Source: Vreelandella nigrificans | GTDB taxonomy: Bacteria > Pseudomonadota > Gammaproteobacteria > Pseudomonadales > Halomonadaceae | Assembly (NCBI RefSeq): GCF_002374315.1 | Contig: NZ_NWUX01000020.1 | Coordinates: forward strand, 22,077 to 86,076 | DNA length: 64,000 bases | Direction of reading: 5' to 3' | Notes under the pieces: generated by a model | What the model was told of the DNA's origin: nothing | The model's input: only the letters and a program-made list of their open reading frames with translations | The model's database searches: none | In this document: positions 26,962 through 37,143 of the stretch, piece after piece | Numbering within the stretch: position 1 is the first letter of the stretch | Layout of the letters: every line of letters begins with the position of its first letter | Made by a program: the position numbers and the translations under genes

Positions 26962-27543
26962 CAGGAACAGTGCGCTAGCGGCCAAGCAAACAGCCAGTGT
27001 GCGATTAATGCTCAGCAGAATGAGTGGGCGGTGAATGTAGCGTTTAAGAAAGGCACCTGCATACACCCAACTGGCCAGAGATAACCAGCAAATGGGTAGG
27101 TAAAGTGAGGCGAATAGCCATAGCTGATAGGGCTCATTACCGCTGGTATAAGCACCAATACCAGCGGCAGACGCCAACCACGCTTTAGGGTTTAGCCACT
27201 GCATCAGGGCGCCAGTCATAAAACCCGGTGGCTTATCGCTACTCTGGCCATGAATAGAGCCGTCATGGCGGAAGAGCTGGTAGCTCAAATAGAGTAAAAA
27301 CAGTATACCCGCCCAGCGTAACGCTTCTTCCAATATGGGCACCACGAGCAGTAGCGAATAGAGCCCTGCCCCGATTGCCAGAAAAAGAGCCAAAAAACCT
27401 AATGTCGCGCCAGTCACGAAAACAAGACCTTTCGCGATAGGGTGGTGGGTGCCACTACTCAGGCAAACAATGTTGACCGGGCCTGGCGAAATAGACGCGG
27501 CAAGGGCAAATGCAGACATCGGTAAAAGTAGCGAAACACTCAT
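26950..27543 (-). CDS. LysE family exporter
   Basis: About 197 residues with 'ALAASISPGPVNIVCLSSGTHH', 'RWAGILFLLYLSYQLFRHDG' and 'MQWLNPKAWLASAAGIGAYT', six hydrophobic segments. AAGGAGG abuts the ATG at residue 19 of the open frame but is six bases from the next ATG (27543), so 27543 is chosen. Convergent, 12-bp overlap with the AraC gene. Confidence 0.9.
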   Translation of the reverse strand: MSVSLLLPMSAFALAASISPGPVNIVCLSSGTHHPIAKGLVFVTGATLGFLALFLAIGAGLYSLLLVVPILEEALRWAGILFLLYLSYQLFRHDGSIHGQSSDKPPGFMTGALMQWLNPKAWLASAAGIGAYTSGNEPYQLWLFASLYLPICWLSLASWVYAGAFLKRYIHRPLILLSINRTLAVCLAASALFLLLE

Positions 27544-27722
27544 TGCCATCCTCCTTAAAAGAGTAGGCAGTTTGCAACGGTGTATGTCAGGTGTATTGAA
27601 CAAAATTGAGGTGCCGTACCATTGCGCAAGATTCGGGTAGGCTGAGCGCTTTTGGCTGGTTAAGCTTGGTCTATATTTTGAACTCTGTGCTTTTCCCCGT
27701 TTGGATCCGTGAGAACTTAGCT

Positions 27723-28571
27723 ATGAACGACTATGCCCGTATCGAAAAAGCAATGACCTATATGGTGGCTAATGCGACGGAACAGCCAAGCTTGGAAACG
27801 GTGGCGGCACAGGTTCATTTAAGTGCTTACCACTTCCAACGGTTGTTTTGTCGTTATGCGGGCATTAGCCCCAAGCGTTTTTTGCAGGCGTTGACACTGG
27901 AAAGAGGCAAGCAACTGATTGCTTCAGCGGAGAGCCTCACCAACACCGTGCATGCGCTTGGGCTGAGTGGTGGCTCGCGGTTGTACGATCATTTTGTGCA
28001 GTTGGAAGCGGTCACCCCTGGTGAGTACAAACGCCAAGGGGAGGGGGTAGAAATAGCGTACGGCGTTCATGAAACACCATTCGGCAGTATGTTCGTCGCC
28101 GTTACGCATCGCGGCATTTGTCGAATGGGATTTGTCGATGCCACCAGTGCTGATGAGTTACTAGCACGGCTCACCAAAGAGTGGCCGCGCAGCACGTTTT
28201 GCCACAGCCCTGATACCACCCGCTGCGCGGTGGAGAGGCTCTTTACTAAACCTGAGGGGGGAAGGGCCGCTTTATCTCTGCATGTCACTGGCACCAATTT
28301 CCAGATTGCCGTATGGCGAGCGCTGCTGACTATTCCCGAAGGACAATTTGCCAGCTATTCGCATATTGCCCAGGCTTTAGGCAGGCCTAAATCTTCCCGG
28401 GCGGTAGGTAATGCGGTGGGCGCAAACCCGATAGCGCTATGGATTCCTTGCCATCGGGTGATTCAACAAAGCGGTGCACTCGGTGGTTATCGCTGGGGTT
28501 TAGAGAAAAAGCAGATAGTGCAAACATGGGAAGTGGCCAAGCACTCATTATTGATTGGGACACATTCATAG
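27723..28571 (+). CDS. Ada-like bifunctional AraC regulator/O6-methylguanine-DNA methyltransferase
   Basis: 282 residues from ATG 27723. N-terminal AraC HTH pair (LETVAAQVHLSAYHFQRLFCRYAG...) and a C-terminal methyltransferase domain with active site IPCHRVIQ (Cys243) and 'TNFQIAVWRALLTIPEGQFASYSHIA'. It removes alkyl groups from O6-guanine by self-methylation and may regulate repair genes. It lacks the N-terminal phosphotriester-repair zinc domain of E. coli Ada, so it is the AdaB-like/two-domain type. Confidence 0.92.
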   Translation: MNDYARIEKAMTYMVANATEQPSLETVAAQVHLSAYHFQRLFCRYAGISPKRFLQALTLERGKQLIASAESLTNTVHALGLSGGSRLYDHFVQLEAVTPGEYKRQGEGVEIAYGVHETPFGSMFVAVTHRGICRMGFVDATSADELLARLTKEWPRSTFCHSPDTTRCAVERLFTKPEGGRAALSLHVTGTNFQIAVWRALLTIPEGQFASYSHIAQALGRPKSSRAVGNAVGANPIALWIPCHRVIQQSGALGGYRWGLEKKQIVQTWEVAKHSLLIGTHS

Positions 28572-28594
28572 AAAAGCACTATTCAGAAAAAGCA

Positions 28595-29515
28595 TCAGTG
28601 TCCAAATACCGACCAACCAGTGCGCTGAGCAAACATTTCCAGTGCGCGAGTGCCAAGCAGGCTATTACCGTATTTATCTAGCCCTGGCGACCAAACAGCC
28701 AGTGAACCGCGCCCAGGGGCGATAGCCAGTATGCCGCCGCCTACGCCACTTTTTCCGGGTAGCCCAACGCGGAAGGCAAACTCTCCAGAGGCGTCGTAGT
28801 GCCCGCACATCATCATTAATGAGTTGATCCGCCGTGCTCGTTGTGGCGACACCACGCGCAAGTTGCTGGGGCGGTTAACGCCATCGGAAGCCAAAAATAG
28901 CCCTGCGTGGGCCAACTGTTCGCAGCTCATGGCAATGGCACATTGGTGGAAGTAGGTGCCGATCACTTTATCGACATCATGACGTAAGTGACCAAAGGCT
29001 TTCATAAAATGAGCCAGTGAGGCGTTGCGATCTTTGTGTTGCATCTCGGACGCCGCAACTTGGTGGTCAAAGCAGATACTGTTGTCATCGGCGATATAGC
29101 GCACGAAACTTAGAATTTCTCCCAGCGTCTCTTTTGGCTCGTGACCCATCATGATCGCGTCGACTACCGCAATAGCCCCGGCATTAATGAATGGATTTCG
29201 CGGTTTGCCTCCTTCGTGCTCAAGCTGAACAATGGAGTTGAAGGGGTCACCGGAAGGCTCACGCCCAACTTTCGACCAGAGCGCATCGCCCAACTTCCCA
29301 AGTGCGATGGTTAGCGTAAATACCTTTGATATGCTCTGAATGGAAAAGGGGGTAGTAGCACAGCCCGCCGAAAAGCGTTCACCCTCTACGGTGGCTAGGC
29401 TGATTGCGAACTGGCTAGGGTCTACGTGGGCAAGCTGAGGAATGTAGTCGGCCACTTTGCCGCGCTCGGTTTCTTCGGCCAGCTCGGCGACAATATTGTT
29501 AAGTAATTCTTGCAT
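28595..29515 (-). CDS. glsA: glutaminase
   Basis: 306 residues matching the serine-dependent glutaminase family in length. The catalytic SxxK is Ser61-Lys64 in '[10 protein letters not shown]'; other blocks are '[10 protein letters not shown]', '[13 protein letters not shown]', '[28 protein letters not shown]'. It hydrolyses glutamine to glutamate and ammonia in the cytoplasm. Convergent with the Ada-like gene and 176 bp from cobQ, with no obvious operon partner. Confidence 0.96.
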   Translation of the reverse strand: MQELLNNIVAELAEETERGKVADYIPQLAHVDPSQFAISLATVEGERFSAGCATTPFSIQSISKVFTLTIALGKLGDALWSKVGREPSGDPFNSIVQLEHEGGKPRNPFINAGAIAVVDAIMMGHEPKETLGEILSFVRYIADDNSICFDHQVAASEMQHKDRNASLAHFMKAFGHLRHDVDKVIGTYFHQCAIAMSCEQLAHAGLFLASDGVNRPSNLRVVSPQRARRINSLMMMCGHYDASGEFAFRVGLPGKSGVGGGILAIAPGRGSLAVWSPGLDKYGNSLLGTRALEMFAQRTGWSVFGH

Positions 29516-29691
29516 TTAGGGCGGATTCGTTTGGCAGCATGAAGCGCTACACTAGCGGAAATTAGTCAGCTTGTCTGCTGGTAGGTGATACCGAAATACT
29601 ATGGGCTATGCGCCCTGTTATGTAACCTTGTCCATTGCGCGCCATGCGCTCCACGGCTACAGTTTGGCTCTTTTAGAAGGGGCCGTCGCAC

Positions 29692-31161
29692 ATGACCACA
29701 TTAATGATTCAAGGCACCACTTCGGATGCTGGCAAGAGCACGGTCGTTGCGGGGCTGTGCCGTGTGCTGAAGCGTCGTGGTGTGTCGGTGGCGCCATTTA
29801 AACCACAAAATATGGCTCTGAATAGCGCAGTGACCAGCGACGGCGGTGAAATTGGCCGCTCAACGGCGCTTCAGGCCCAGGCCGCGGGTGTGGTCCCCCA
29901 TAGCGATATGAATCCTGTGCTGTTAAAGCCGGAAACTGACCGCGGTGCCCAGGTGATTTTACGTGGCAAGGTGTACGGCCATATGGATGCACTGGACTAC
30001 CACGCCTTTAAGCGTACTGCTAAAGAGAGTGTGATGGCAGCATGGCAAGCCTTGGAGAGCCGCTTTGACGTAATTATTGCCGAAGGTGCGGGCAGCCCTG
30101 CCGAGATTAACCTACGCAAAGGCGATATCGCCAATATGGGCTTTGCCGAGGCGGCTGACTGCCCAGTATTACTGGTGGGCGATATCGACCGTGGCGGTGT
30201 TTTTGCCCAGTTGGTAGGCACTCTGGCGCTACTGAGCGATAGCGAGCAGGCGCGCACCAAAGGTTTTATTATTAACCGTTTTCGCGGTGATATAGCGCTG
30301 CTAAAGCCCGGGCTTGAGTGGCTAGAGGAACGCACTGGAAAACCGGTATTTGGCACGCTGCCTTATCTGCAGGGGCTGGTGCTCGATGCTGAAGATAGTA
30401 TTGGTTTAACCCACGCAGAAAAAGCCAGTCAAACGCTTAACGTCATCGTACCCGCGCTGCCGCGTATCAGTAACCACACTGATTTTGACCCTTTACGGTT
30501 ACATCCTCAGGTCTCGTTGTCGTTTATCCGGGCCGGCCAGCCAATTCCTGCTGCCGATGTGATTATTCTGCCCGGTAGTAAAAGTACCGCAAGCGATCTG
30601 GAGTGGTTAAAACGCCAGGGTTGGGATATCGCCATTCAGCGTCACCTGCGCTATGGCGGCAAGGTGTTGGGTATTTGCGGTGGCTTTCAAATGCTGGGCG
30701 AGTGGGTAGATGACCCGGAGGGCTTGGAGGGAAAACCTGAAAAAGTAGCAGGATTAGGACTGTTGCCCATTACCACGCGTATGGTAGCAGGTAAGCAGCT
30801 GCGCAATGTGAGTGGTTTAACGGTGGCGGAGGGCGCTACCGTTACTGGCTATGAGATCCATAACGGCGTAAGCGACGGGGCAGCGCTTAGTTCACCGCTG
30901 TTTGATTTGAATGGACGCCCAGAAGGCACCGTTAGCAAAGATGGCCAAATTATCGGTACTTATCTGCACGGGTTATTTGACCACCCGGATGCCTGCCAAG
31001 CACTGTTAAAGCAGCTCGGCCTTGTGAATGGGGAGCAAAGTGATTATCAGGCCCACCGTGAGCGTGAGCTTGATCGTTTGGCCGATATGCTGGAGGAGCA
31101 CATTGATATTGAAGCGGTTATTGCGCTGATTGATGCTGGCGCCATGAAAACTGTTAAATAG
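29692..31161 (+). CDS. cobQ: cobyric acid synthase
   Basis: 489 residues. N-terminal P-loop-type domain ([21 protein letters not shown]) and C-terminal glutamine-amidotransferase domain with the nucleophile in '[14 protein letters not shown]' and His in '[11 protein letters not shown]'. It amidates cobyrinic acid a,c-diamide in cobalamin synthesis. No other cob gene or riboswitch-like leader is visible nearby, so it is a lone gene here. Its 3' end overlaps the convergent LysR gene by 8 bp. Confidence 0.95.
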   Translation: MTTLMIQGTTSDAGKSTVVAGLCRVLKRRGVSVAPFKPQNMALNSAVTSDGGEIGRSTALQAQAAGVVPHSDMNPVLLKPETDRGAQVILRGKVYGHMDALDYHAFKRTAKESVMAAWQALESRFDVIIAEGAGSPAEINLRKGDIANMGFAEAADCPVLLVGDIDRGGVFAQLVGTLALLSDSEQARTKGFIINRFRGDIALLKPGLEWLEERTGKPVFGTLPYLQGLVLDAEDSIGLTHAEKASQTLNVIVPALPRISNHTDFDPLRLHPQVSLSFIRAGQPIPAADVIILPGSKSTASDLEWLKRQGWDIAIQRHLRYGGKVLGICGGFQMLGEWVDDPEGLEGKPEKVAGLGLLPITTRMVAGKQLRNVSGLTVAEGATVTGYEIHNGVSDGAALSSPLFDLNGRPEGTVSKDGQIIGTYLHGLFDHPDACQALLKQLGLVNGEQSDYQAHRERELDRLADMLEEHIDIEAVIALIDAGAMKTVK

Positions 31162-32059
31162 ATTCTTTAACCCAGTGCTCAAGCAATAAATCAATAAATA
31201 ACTGTGCGGTACTGGAGAGGCTGTGGGTATTGCTACGCACAAGACCAATGGAACGCTGAATGCGTGGCTCAGGAAGATCTCTAGAACACAGTGTGTCGTG
31301 ATCTGGGCCAGGCATGGTCATACGCGGCAAAATAGCCACCCCTAAGCCTGACTCCACTAAACCCAAAGAGGTCGACAAGTGCTGAACCTCATAAAAGCTG
31401 TTTAAGTGGATACCCTCAGCAGAAAGTGCATTATCTAGCAAAGTGCGATTTCCACTATCGCGGCTCACAGTGATAAGTCGCACATCTTCTAGATCGCTCC
31501 ACTCGATCTGTTTTTTGCTGGCGAGCGGATGATCCGAGCGTAGTGCCAATACAAAGGGGTCTCGCAACAGCGGGGTAAAGCGCACCTCCGAGCTTTGTGC
31601 GCTGATCATATTGATACCGAAATCCGCCTCGCCATTGATAACTTTTTCCAGCCCCTCGTTAGCACTGACATCCAAAATTCGGATACGAATACCCGGCCAA
31701 GCCTCGCTAAACACGCGAATGACACTAGGCAAAAAGTAGAAGGCCGCCGTCGGCAAGCAAGCAATTGTCACGGTTCCTTTTTGGTGCGTGACCAACTCCC
31801 GAATCCCCAAAATAGAGGACTCGTACTCCTCAAGCATGCGCCTGGCCCGGGGCAAAAAATCTGCCCCAATAGGCGTTAGCCGAGTACGCCTAGTGGTTCT
31901 CTCAAGTAGTTCAACTTCAAGGAGTTCTTCCAGCTTTTGGATACGGCGAGTAAGGGCCGGTTGCGACAAATGCAAGCGCTGAGCCGCCTCATGAAAGGTG
32001 CCTAATTCAGCGACTAAAATGAATGCATGAAGGTCAAGAAATTCGAGTCTATGCAGCAT
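31154..32059 (-). CDS. LysR family regulator of the prpF-TTT operon
   Basis: About 301 residues from ATG 32059 ([36 protein letters not shown]..., winged HTH at 1-60), followed by the periplasmic-binding-like effector domain ([23 protein letters not shown]...). It is divergent from a PrpF/tricarboxylate-transporter operon and is very probably its regulator, with a carboxylate effector. An upstream TTG at 32095 is less likely. Confidence 0.9.
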   Translation of the reverse strand: MLHRLEFLDLHAFILVAELGTFHEAAQRLHLSQPALTRRIQKLEELLEVELLERTTRRTRLTPIGADFLPRARRMLEEYESSILGIRELVTHQKGTVTIACLPTAAFYFLPSVIRVFSEAWPGIRIRILDVSANEGLEKVINGEADFGINMISAQSSEVRFTPLLRDPFVLALRSDHPLASKKQIEWSDLEDVRLITVSRDSGNRTLLDNALSAEGIHLNSFYEVQHLSTSLGLVESGLGVAILPRMTMPGPDHDTLCSRDLPEPRIQRSIGLVRSNTHSLSSTAQLFIDLLLEHWVKESI

Positions 32060-32120
32060 GGGATTGTTGCGCAAAAAAAGTGGATTAATAACCAAAACAC
32101 ATTAATGCAAGAATCGTATT

Positions 32121-32134
32121 TATAGCAATCTATA
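32121..32134. promoter_or_regulatory. candidate LysR operator
   Basis: TATAGCAATCTATA (32121-32134) is a perfect 5-bp-arm palindrome in the 148-bp divergent region between the LysR gene and prpF. A longer outer inverted repeat, AATGCAA (32104-32110) and TTGCATT (32136-32142), flanks it. Symmetry and position are seen; LysR binding is inferred. Confidence 0.5.
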
Positions 32135-32207
32135 TTTGCATTTGAGACATTAAAGATTGGCTGACATTCTCCGTGCATACAGTCATCGCGAACTATGGCG
32201 GAACGAT

Positions 32208-33332
32208 ATGAACAGCATTCCTTGTGTCATTATGCGGGGCGGCACCTCTCGAGGCCCCTTTATTCGCATGAAAGACCTACCTAGTGATCAGGCCCAGCAG
32301 GCTGATATCTTGCTGAGTTTGATGGGCTCCGGCCACGCGCTACAGATTGATGGTATCGGGGGCGGCGACCCGCTCACCAGCAAAGTGGCCATTGTGGAGC
32401 GCTCGTCACACCCTGACGCCGATGTTGACTATCTATTTGCTCAAGTGGATGTAGTGAACAAGCGCGTCGACTTTAACCCCAACTGCGGCAATATGCTCTC
32501 TGCTGTAGGGCCATATGCCATAGAGACGGGGCTGGTAGAACCGCAAGACGGTACCACCGTGGTGAAAGTCCATAACTTAAACACCCAGCGGTTGATCGAA
32601 TGCCATGTCCCTACACCGGGGAAGCAGGTGCAGTACGAAGGCAGTGTCACCATTAGCGGCGTTCCAGGAAGTGCTGCAGGCATCCAGCTTAGCTTTTTAG
32701 ACATCATGGGCAGTAAAACAGGCCAGCTGTTACCCACCGGAAAAGCATGTGAAGAGATTGAAGGCGTCGCAGTGAGCTGTATCGATGCGGCCACCCCGAT
32801 TATGCTGCTGCGCGCTGAGTCGGTTGGATTAGCCGGCCATGAGTCGCCTGCCGAATTGGATGATAATGCGCCATTGTTAACCCGCTTAGAAACTCTGCGC
32901 CGGGAAGCGGGGCGGCGGATGGGAATGGGCGATGTTAGTCACAGCGTACTGCCCAAAGTGGTGCTGATTTCAGCGGCTGAAGCGGCATCGCATACGCTCA
33001 ATGTTCGCTATTTTGTGCCTCATCGCTGCCACAAAGCCATTGCCGTCACCGGGGCAATGGCCGTTGCTGCCGCGGTTAATCTACCCGGCTCCGTTGCCAA
33101 TCATATGGCCATCAGCCATCAAAAGCTTTTTGCTGGGCAGCTGCTATCACAGATCGTCCTGGAACACCCTTCTGGCTCTATTGAGCTGACGGCAGAGTAT
33201 CGCCAACAGAATGCGTTTGATCTGGCGCGTGTATCGCTTATCCGAACGGCTCGCAAAATTATGAGCGGGCAAATTTTCTACGCGAGCCCTTCAAAGCAAG
33301 TGGGTCATCACGCCATCGAAACCGTTGATTGA
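32208..33332 (+). CDS. PrpF family protein, 4-oxalomesaconate tautomerase-like
   Basis: About 374 residues from ATG 32208 (frame opens at TTG 32157). 'VIMRGGTSRGPFI' at the start, 'VDFNPNCGNMLSAVGPYAIE' and 'HKAIAVTGAMAVAAA' are the PrpF-fold blocks. Family members isomerise unsaturated di/tricarboxylates (PrpF: 2-methylaconitate; GalD: 4-oxalomesaconate). Adjacent tricarboxylate-transport genes fit import of such an acid followed by isomerisation. Confidence 0.88.
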   Translation: MNSIPCVIMRGGTSRGPFIRMKDLPSDQAQQADILLSLMGSGHALQIDGIGGGDPLTSKVAIVERSSHPDADVDYLFAQVDVVNKRVDFNPNCGNMLSAVGPYAIETGLVEPQDGTTVVKVHNLNTQRLIECHVPTPGKQVQYEGSVTISGVPGSAAGIQLSFLDIMGSKTGQLLPTGKACEEIEGVAVSCIDAATPIMLLRAESVGLAGHESPAELDDNAPLLTRLETLRREAGRRMGMGDVSHSVLPKVVLISAAEAASHTLNVRYFVPHRCHKAIAVTGAMAVAAAVNLPGSVANHMAISHQKLFAGQLLSQIVLEHPSGSIELTAEYRQQNAFDLARVSLIRTARKIMSGQIFYASPSKQVGHHAIETVD

Positions 33333-33384
33333 ATCACGCTACGACTATTACCAAACGACAATAATCAATAACAGGAGTATCGCC

Positions 33385-34491
33385 ATGACCACCATGAAGC
33401 ACACAACGCTTAACACGTTTAAAAAAGCGCTACTTGTCGTTGCTTGTTCCACGCTAGGCGCTATCAGTGTGAATGCCCAGGCTGACGATGTGAGCGTGCC
33501 TGACACCATTCGCTGGACTATTCCGTTTGGTGTGGGCGGAGGAACCGACGTATGGGCACGCTTTTTCACCACGTGGATGAGCGATCATATTCAAGGCAAT
33601 CCTACGCTAGTCATCGATAACGTGCCCGGCGGTGGCTCCATTAATGGCAGTAACCTGTTCGCTATGCGAGCTGCCGCGGATGGTAGCCAATGGATAGGCA
33701 CGTCTGCTTCCACCCAGTACCCTGCCATGTTGCAAGACCGTCGAGTACGTTATAACTACGACGATTGGACACCGATTTTAGCGACCCCCACAGGCGGCGT
33801 AGTGTATGCCCAGCCTAGTCTGGGTGATAGCGCAGAGGAGGTGCTGAGCGCGGTGACCAATCAGCGCGTCAAGTTTGCCGTGCAAAGCCATACAGGGCTG
33901 GAGCTGCCGGTATTGATTGCGCTTGATTTGCTGGGTGCCGATGTACAGGCCGTTTCTGGCATGCGTAGCCGTGGAGAAGGGCGGTTAGCCTTTGAGCGCG
34001 GCGAGGCGGATATCGACTTCCAAACCACCTCTGCCTATTTCAGTAGCGTAGAACCTCTGGTAGAGAGCGGGCGAGCGGTGCCGCTATTTTCCCTGGGCGT
34101 GCTCAACGACAGCGGCGAGATCGTTCGTGACCCTGCCTTCCCTGACTTGCCGACCTTCAATGACGTTTACGAAACCTTGCATGGCGAAGCTCCCAGCGGC
34201 CCCGCCGCCGAAGCGTATCGCAAATTCTTTGCCTCAGGGTTCACGCTGCAAAAATTGATTCTGCTGCCTAGCGATGCGCCCGCTGATCTCATTCAGGAGT
34301 ATCGCGAAGCGGCACAGCGTTTTGTGGATACAGAAGCGTTTAAAGATGCAGCAATGGCACAGCTTGGCCCCTACACGCCAGTGGTGGGTGAGATCGTCGA
34401 GCAGCATCTACAGGAGGCCATGTCACTTGATGATGCCACGCGCCAGTGGTTGGTCGAGTGGCTGCTAGAGCAGCACGGTGCCCGTATTTAA
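33385..34491 (+). CDS. tripartite tricarboxylate transporter substrate-binding protein (TctC/Bug)
   Basis: 368 residues. AGGAG (33373-33377) precedes ATG 33385. A Sec signal (LLVVACSTLGAISVNAQA) leads to a Bug/TctC-type domain (IRWTIPFGVGGGTDVWARFFTTW, 'NVPGGGSINGSNLF', 'FLPSDAPADLIQEY'-like end). It captures a carboxylate in the periplasm and hands it to the following TctA-TctB fusion. Substrate unknown but the PrpF neighbour suggests a di/tricarboxylate. Confidence 0.93.
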   Translation: MTTMKHTTLNTFKKALLVVACSTLGAISVNAQADDVSVPDTIRWTIPFGVGGGTDVWARFFTTWMSDHIQGNPTLVIDNVPGGGSINGSNLFAMRAAADGSQWIGTSASTQYPAMLQDRRVRYNYDDWTPILATPTGGVVYAQPSLGDSAEEVLSAVTNQRVKFAVQSHTGLELPVLIALDLLGADVQAVSGMRSRGEGRLAFERGEADIDFQTTSAYFSSVEPLVESGRAVPLFSLGVLNDSGEIVRDPAFPDLPTFNDVYETLHGEAPSGPAAEAYRKFFASGFTLQKLILLPSDAPADLIQEYREAAQRFVDTEAFKDAAMAQLGPYTPVVGEIVEQHLQEAMSLDDATRQWLVEWLLEQHGARI

Positions 34492-34507
34492 CACGCCAGT
34501 TAACACA

Positions 34508-34536
34508 AAAAAAGCACTGCTTGAGCGGTGTTTTTG
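34508..34536 (+). terminator. intercistronic hairpin between binding protein and permease
   Basis: AAAAAGCACTGC pairs with GCGGTGTTTTT (two G-T wobbles) across a TTGA loop (34521-34524), 16 bp after the substrate-binding-protein stop. Ends in a T-run. A partial terminator or 3'-end stabiliser here would make the binding protein more abundant than the permease, a common arrangement. Confidence 0.7.
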
Positions 34537-34572
34537 GGCTCCCTTACACTAAATAACATAAGAGCCATAACA

Positions 34573-36516
34573 ATGTTAGATGTCTTATTCTCCAGTTTGG
34601 GGCAGTTGTTTACTGTTCCCCATATGCTGTACATGGTTATCGGTGTCCTGATTGGGCTGATTGTGGGCATCATCCCTGGGCTTGGCGGCATTGCCGGTAT
34701 GTCGCTTCTGTTGCCTTTCCTCTATGGCATGGAGCCTTCTGTCGCCCTGGGTATGCTGATGGGGTTAGTGGCGGTGATCCCCACAGGTGATACGTTTGCC
34801 TCTGTACTGCTTGGGATCCCAGGCTCTAGTGCTTCCCAGGCCACCGTGGTGGATGGCTTTGCGTTGGCTAAGAAAGGGCAGGCTGCACGAGCACTCTCTA
34901 GCGCGTTTCTGTCGTCAATGATGGGCGGCCTGATTGGTGCGGTGGTGCTCACGGCCTTTATTCTCATCGCCCGGCCTGTTGTGCTGTCGTTTTCTTCATC
35001 AGAGCTATTTATGTTAACGCTGCTGGGGCTCTCCATGGTGGCGGTGCTTTCTGGCAAGGATGTTTTTAAAGGCATTGCCGCCTGCGGCGTTGGCTTATTG
35101 GTCGGCACCATCGGCATGGCGCCAGCTACCGGAGAGTTTCGGCTGCCGTTTGAACTTGACTACCTCTATGACGGTTTGCCGTTAGTGGTGGTCGGTTTAG
35201 GTATTTTCGCACTGCCTGAAATCATTGATCTATTGGTGAAGCGCGGCGCGATTGCCGAACAGCCCTGCCAGTTGGGAAAGGGCTGGAAAGAGGGCGTAAA
35301 GGATGTGGCCAGGCGACCTGGATTAGTGGCCCGCTGCGCGGGCATTGGTAGCTTAATGGGCACGATTCCTGGCTTGGCGGGCTCGGTGGTGGATTGGCTC
35401 ACCTACGGCCACGCGGTGCAGAGCGCCAAGGATAAATCCCAGTTTGGCAAAGGTGATATTCGCGGCGTGATTGCGCCGGAGTCTGCTAACAACGCCTGTG
35501 CTTGCGGGGCGATGGTGCCTACTTTACTGTTTGGTATTCCCGGTTCAGGTACGGCGGCGGTGTTTTTAGGTGGTCTACTTCTGCTTGGCCTTCAGCCCGG
35601 TGTCAGTATGTTAGAAACGAACCTCGATCTGACGTACACCATCATTTGGTCGTTAGCACTGGCGAATATTTTAGGCGCTGCGCTCTGTTTGGGGTTGGCG
35701 CGGCCGGTGGCCAGCTTAACCCGGGTGCCATTCGTGATTTTAGCGCCCCTAATTACCATCTTGATCCTCTTCGCTGCCTATCAAGCGACGCGTTCGCTGG
35801 GTGATCTATTTGCACTCGGCATTATTGGTGCGATTGGTGTGCTGTTTAAGCAGGCAAACTGGTCTCGTCCCGCCTTTTTAATTGGCTTTGTGCTAGCTCC
35901 CGGTGCAGAAGCATACTTCTATCAAGCCGCTCAGTTTCAAGGTGCAGAAGCCTTTATGCGGCCTGGGGTACTGATTATTGGTGCACTGATTGCGGCATCA
36001 CTGATTGTTCCTCCTTTACGCAGCTACCTGCAAAAGCGCCGCCCAACCGAGCAGTCTGCTGCATCTACGCTTCAGGAAGAGGTGGCGCCGTTGTCGCTGG
36101 GTGTGATTGACGTAGTATTGCTGGGTAGCCTGCTAGCAGGTGCCGGGTATATGTGGCTGACCTTTGCAGATCTTTCCATGTTGGGGGGCATCATGCCCAG
36201 GCTGGCGATTGCCATTATTGTGGCAGCATGTCTGTTGGAAATTATCAGAACGGTTATCAAACCGATGAAGTGGCAAATTCAGACATTACGCCAGCAGTTC
36301 GTTTGGGTGGCCGGCTTCTTTGCCTTGATTGGTAGCGTGATGGTGTTTGGCTTCCTATTTACCGCCGCCGTATTTTGCCTTGGGTTTTTACTTGTGGTGG
36401 CGCGGATGAAACCGGTCATTGCAGTGGGGATGGCAACGGGTGTAACACTTTTCTTAGTGGGGGTAGCCAATCTTTTAGCGTTGACTTACCCAGCCGGAAT
36501 GTTGGCAGCTTTATAA
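34573..36516 (+). CDS. TctA-TctB fusion permease of a tripartite tricarboxylate transporter
   Basis: About 647 residues. Residues 1-490 are a TctA permease ('GIIPGLGGIAGMSLLLPFLYGM', 'TGDTFASVLLGIPGSSASQATVVDGF', 'APESANNACACGAMVPTLLFGIPGSGTAA'). The last 160 residues (from 'PLSLGVIDVVLLGSLLAGAGY') have four to five helices resembling TctB. Usually TctB is a separate small protein; here no other tctB lies nearby, so the two subunits appear fused. Confidence 0.9.
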   Translation: MLDVLFSSLGQLFTVPHMLYMVIGVLIGLIVGIIPGLGGIAGMSLLLPFLYGMEPSVALGMLMGLVAVIPTGDTFASVLLGIPGSSASQATVVDGFALAKKGQAARALSSAFLSSMMGGLIGAVVLTAFILIARPVVLSFSSSELFMLTLLGLSMVAVLSGKDVFKGIAACGVGLLVGTIGMAPATGEFRLPFELDYLYDGLPLVVVGLGIFALPEIIDLLVKRGAIAEQPCQLGKGWKEGVKDVARRPGLVARCAGIGSLMGTIPGLAGSVVDWLTYGHAVQSAKDKSQFGKGDIRGVIAPESANNACACGAMVPTLLFGIPGSGTAAVFLGGLLLLGLQPGVSMLETNLDLTYTIIWSLALANILGAALCLGLARPVASLTRVPFVILAPLITILILFAAYQATRSLGDLFALGIIGAIGVLFKQANWSRPAFLIGFVLAPGAEAYFYQAAQFQGAEAFMRPGVLIIGALIAASLIVPPLRSYLQKRRPTEQSAASTLQEEVAPLSLGVIDVVLLGSLLAGAGYMWLTFADLSMLGGIMPRLAIAIIVAACLLEIIRTVIKPMKWQIQTLRQQFVWVAGFFALIGSVMVFGFLFTAAVFCLGFLLVVARMKPVIAVGMATGVTLFLVGVANLLALTYPAGMLAAL

Positions 36517-36536
36517 AACCGATCAGCTTTAAGTCA

Positions 36537-36568
36537 GCACAAAAAGTCATTAAATTGGCTTTTTGTGC
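36537..36568. terminator. bidirectional terminator
   Basis: GCACAAAAAG (36537-36546) and CTTTTTGTGC (36559-36568) form a perfect 10-bp stem; flanking A and T runs give usable signals both ways. It separates the permease gene from the convergent RidA gene. Confidence 0.75.
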
Positions 36569-36578
36569 TTAATGGAAA

Positions 36579-36968
36579 TTAGAGGTTAGCTCGCTTCGCC
36601 ATCAGAGTGACCTCCACTGAGCTGCCACCGCAAATATTGGGTGACTCTGTGCAGGTGCGTGCCGGATAGCGGCCTGGTTCAAAAAACTCCGCGTACATGC
36701 TGTCTAATGCATTGATCTGCTTTAAGTCAGCAAGGTGAATATCGACTCTAACAATATCCGCTAGGCTGCCACCTTCCTGTTCTAGCATGCGTTCAAGTTC
36801 GCGCATGACGAGGCGGGTTTCTTGTTTGACATCGCCGCGGGCGGCTTTTCCATTAGAAAGGTCAGTAACGGTTAAGCCGGAAATAAATACATAATGATCG
36901 TCGATCACCATATGGCTAGCTGGGAATGCTGGTTTGGGCAGCGTAGGGTCGTTGATAAACGTTGGCAT
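36579..36968 (-). CDS. RidA/YjgF/YER057c family protein
   Basis: About 130 residues from ATG 36968 (AAGGAG upstream). 'HMVIDDHYVFISGLTVTDLSNGKAARGDVKQETRLVMRELERMLEQEG' and 'ARTCTESPNICGGSSVEVTLMA' are RidA blocks; the Arg that binds the carboxylate is in 'YPARTC'. RidA members hydrolyse reactive enamine/imine intermediates. Subfamily not assigned. Convergent with the TTT operon. Confidence 0.88.
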   Translation of the reverse strand: MPTFINDPTLPKPAFPASHMVIDDHYVFISGLTVTDLSNGKAARGDVKQETRLVMRELERMLEQEGGSLADIVRVDIHLADLKQINALDSMYAEFFEPGRYPARTCTESPNICGGSSVEVTLMAKRANL

Positions 36969-37143
36969 TAATGCTCCTTGGCGACAGCATAAGCGCGCCG
37001 CGCTAGCTGTGACAATGTTAGTATCGTCTAGTTCCACTTAAGCCAAGAGGCTGGTACTTGATAGTACTTTGTTCTACGCTGGCGGGCTTTTCATACTCGC
37101 CAGCTTTATTTGGCGTTATAAGCGAACGCAACGAGAGAGCGTA

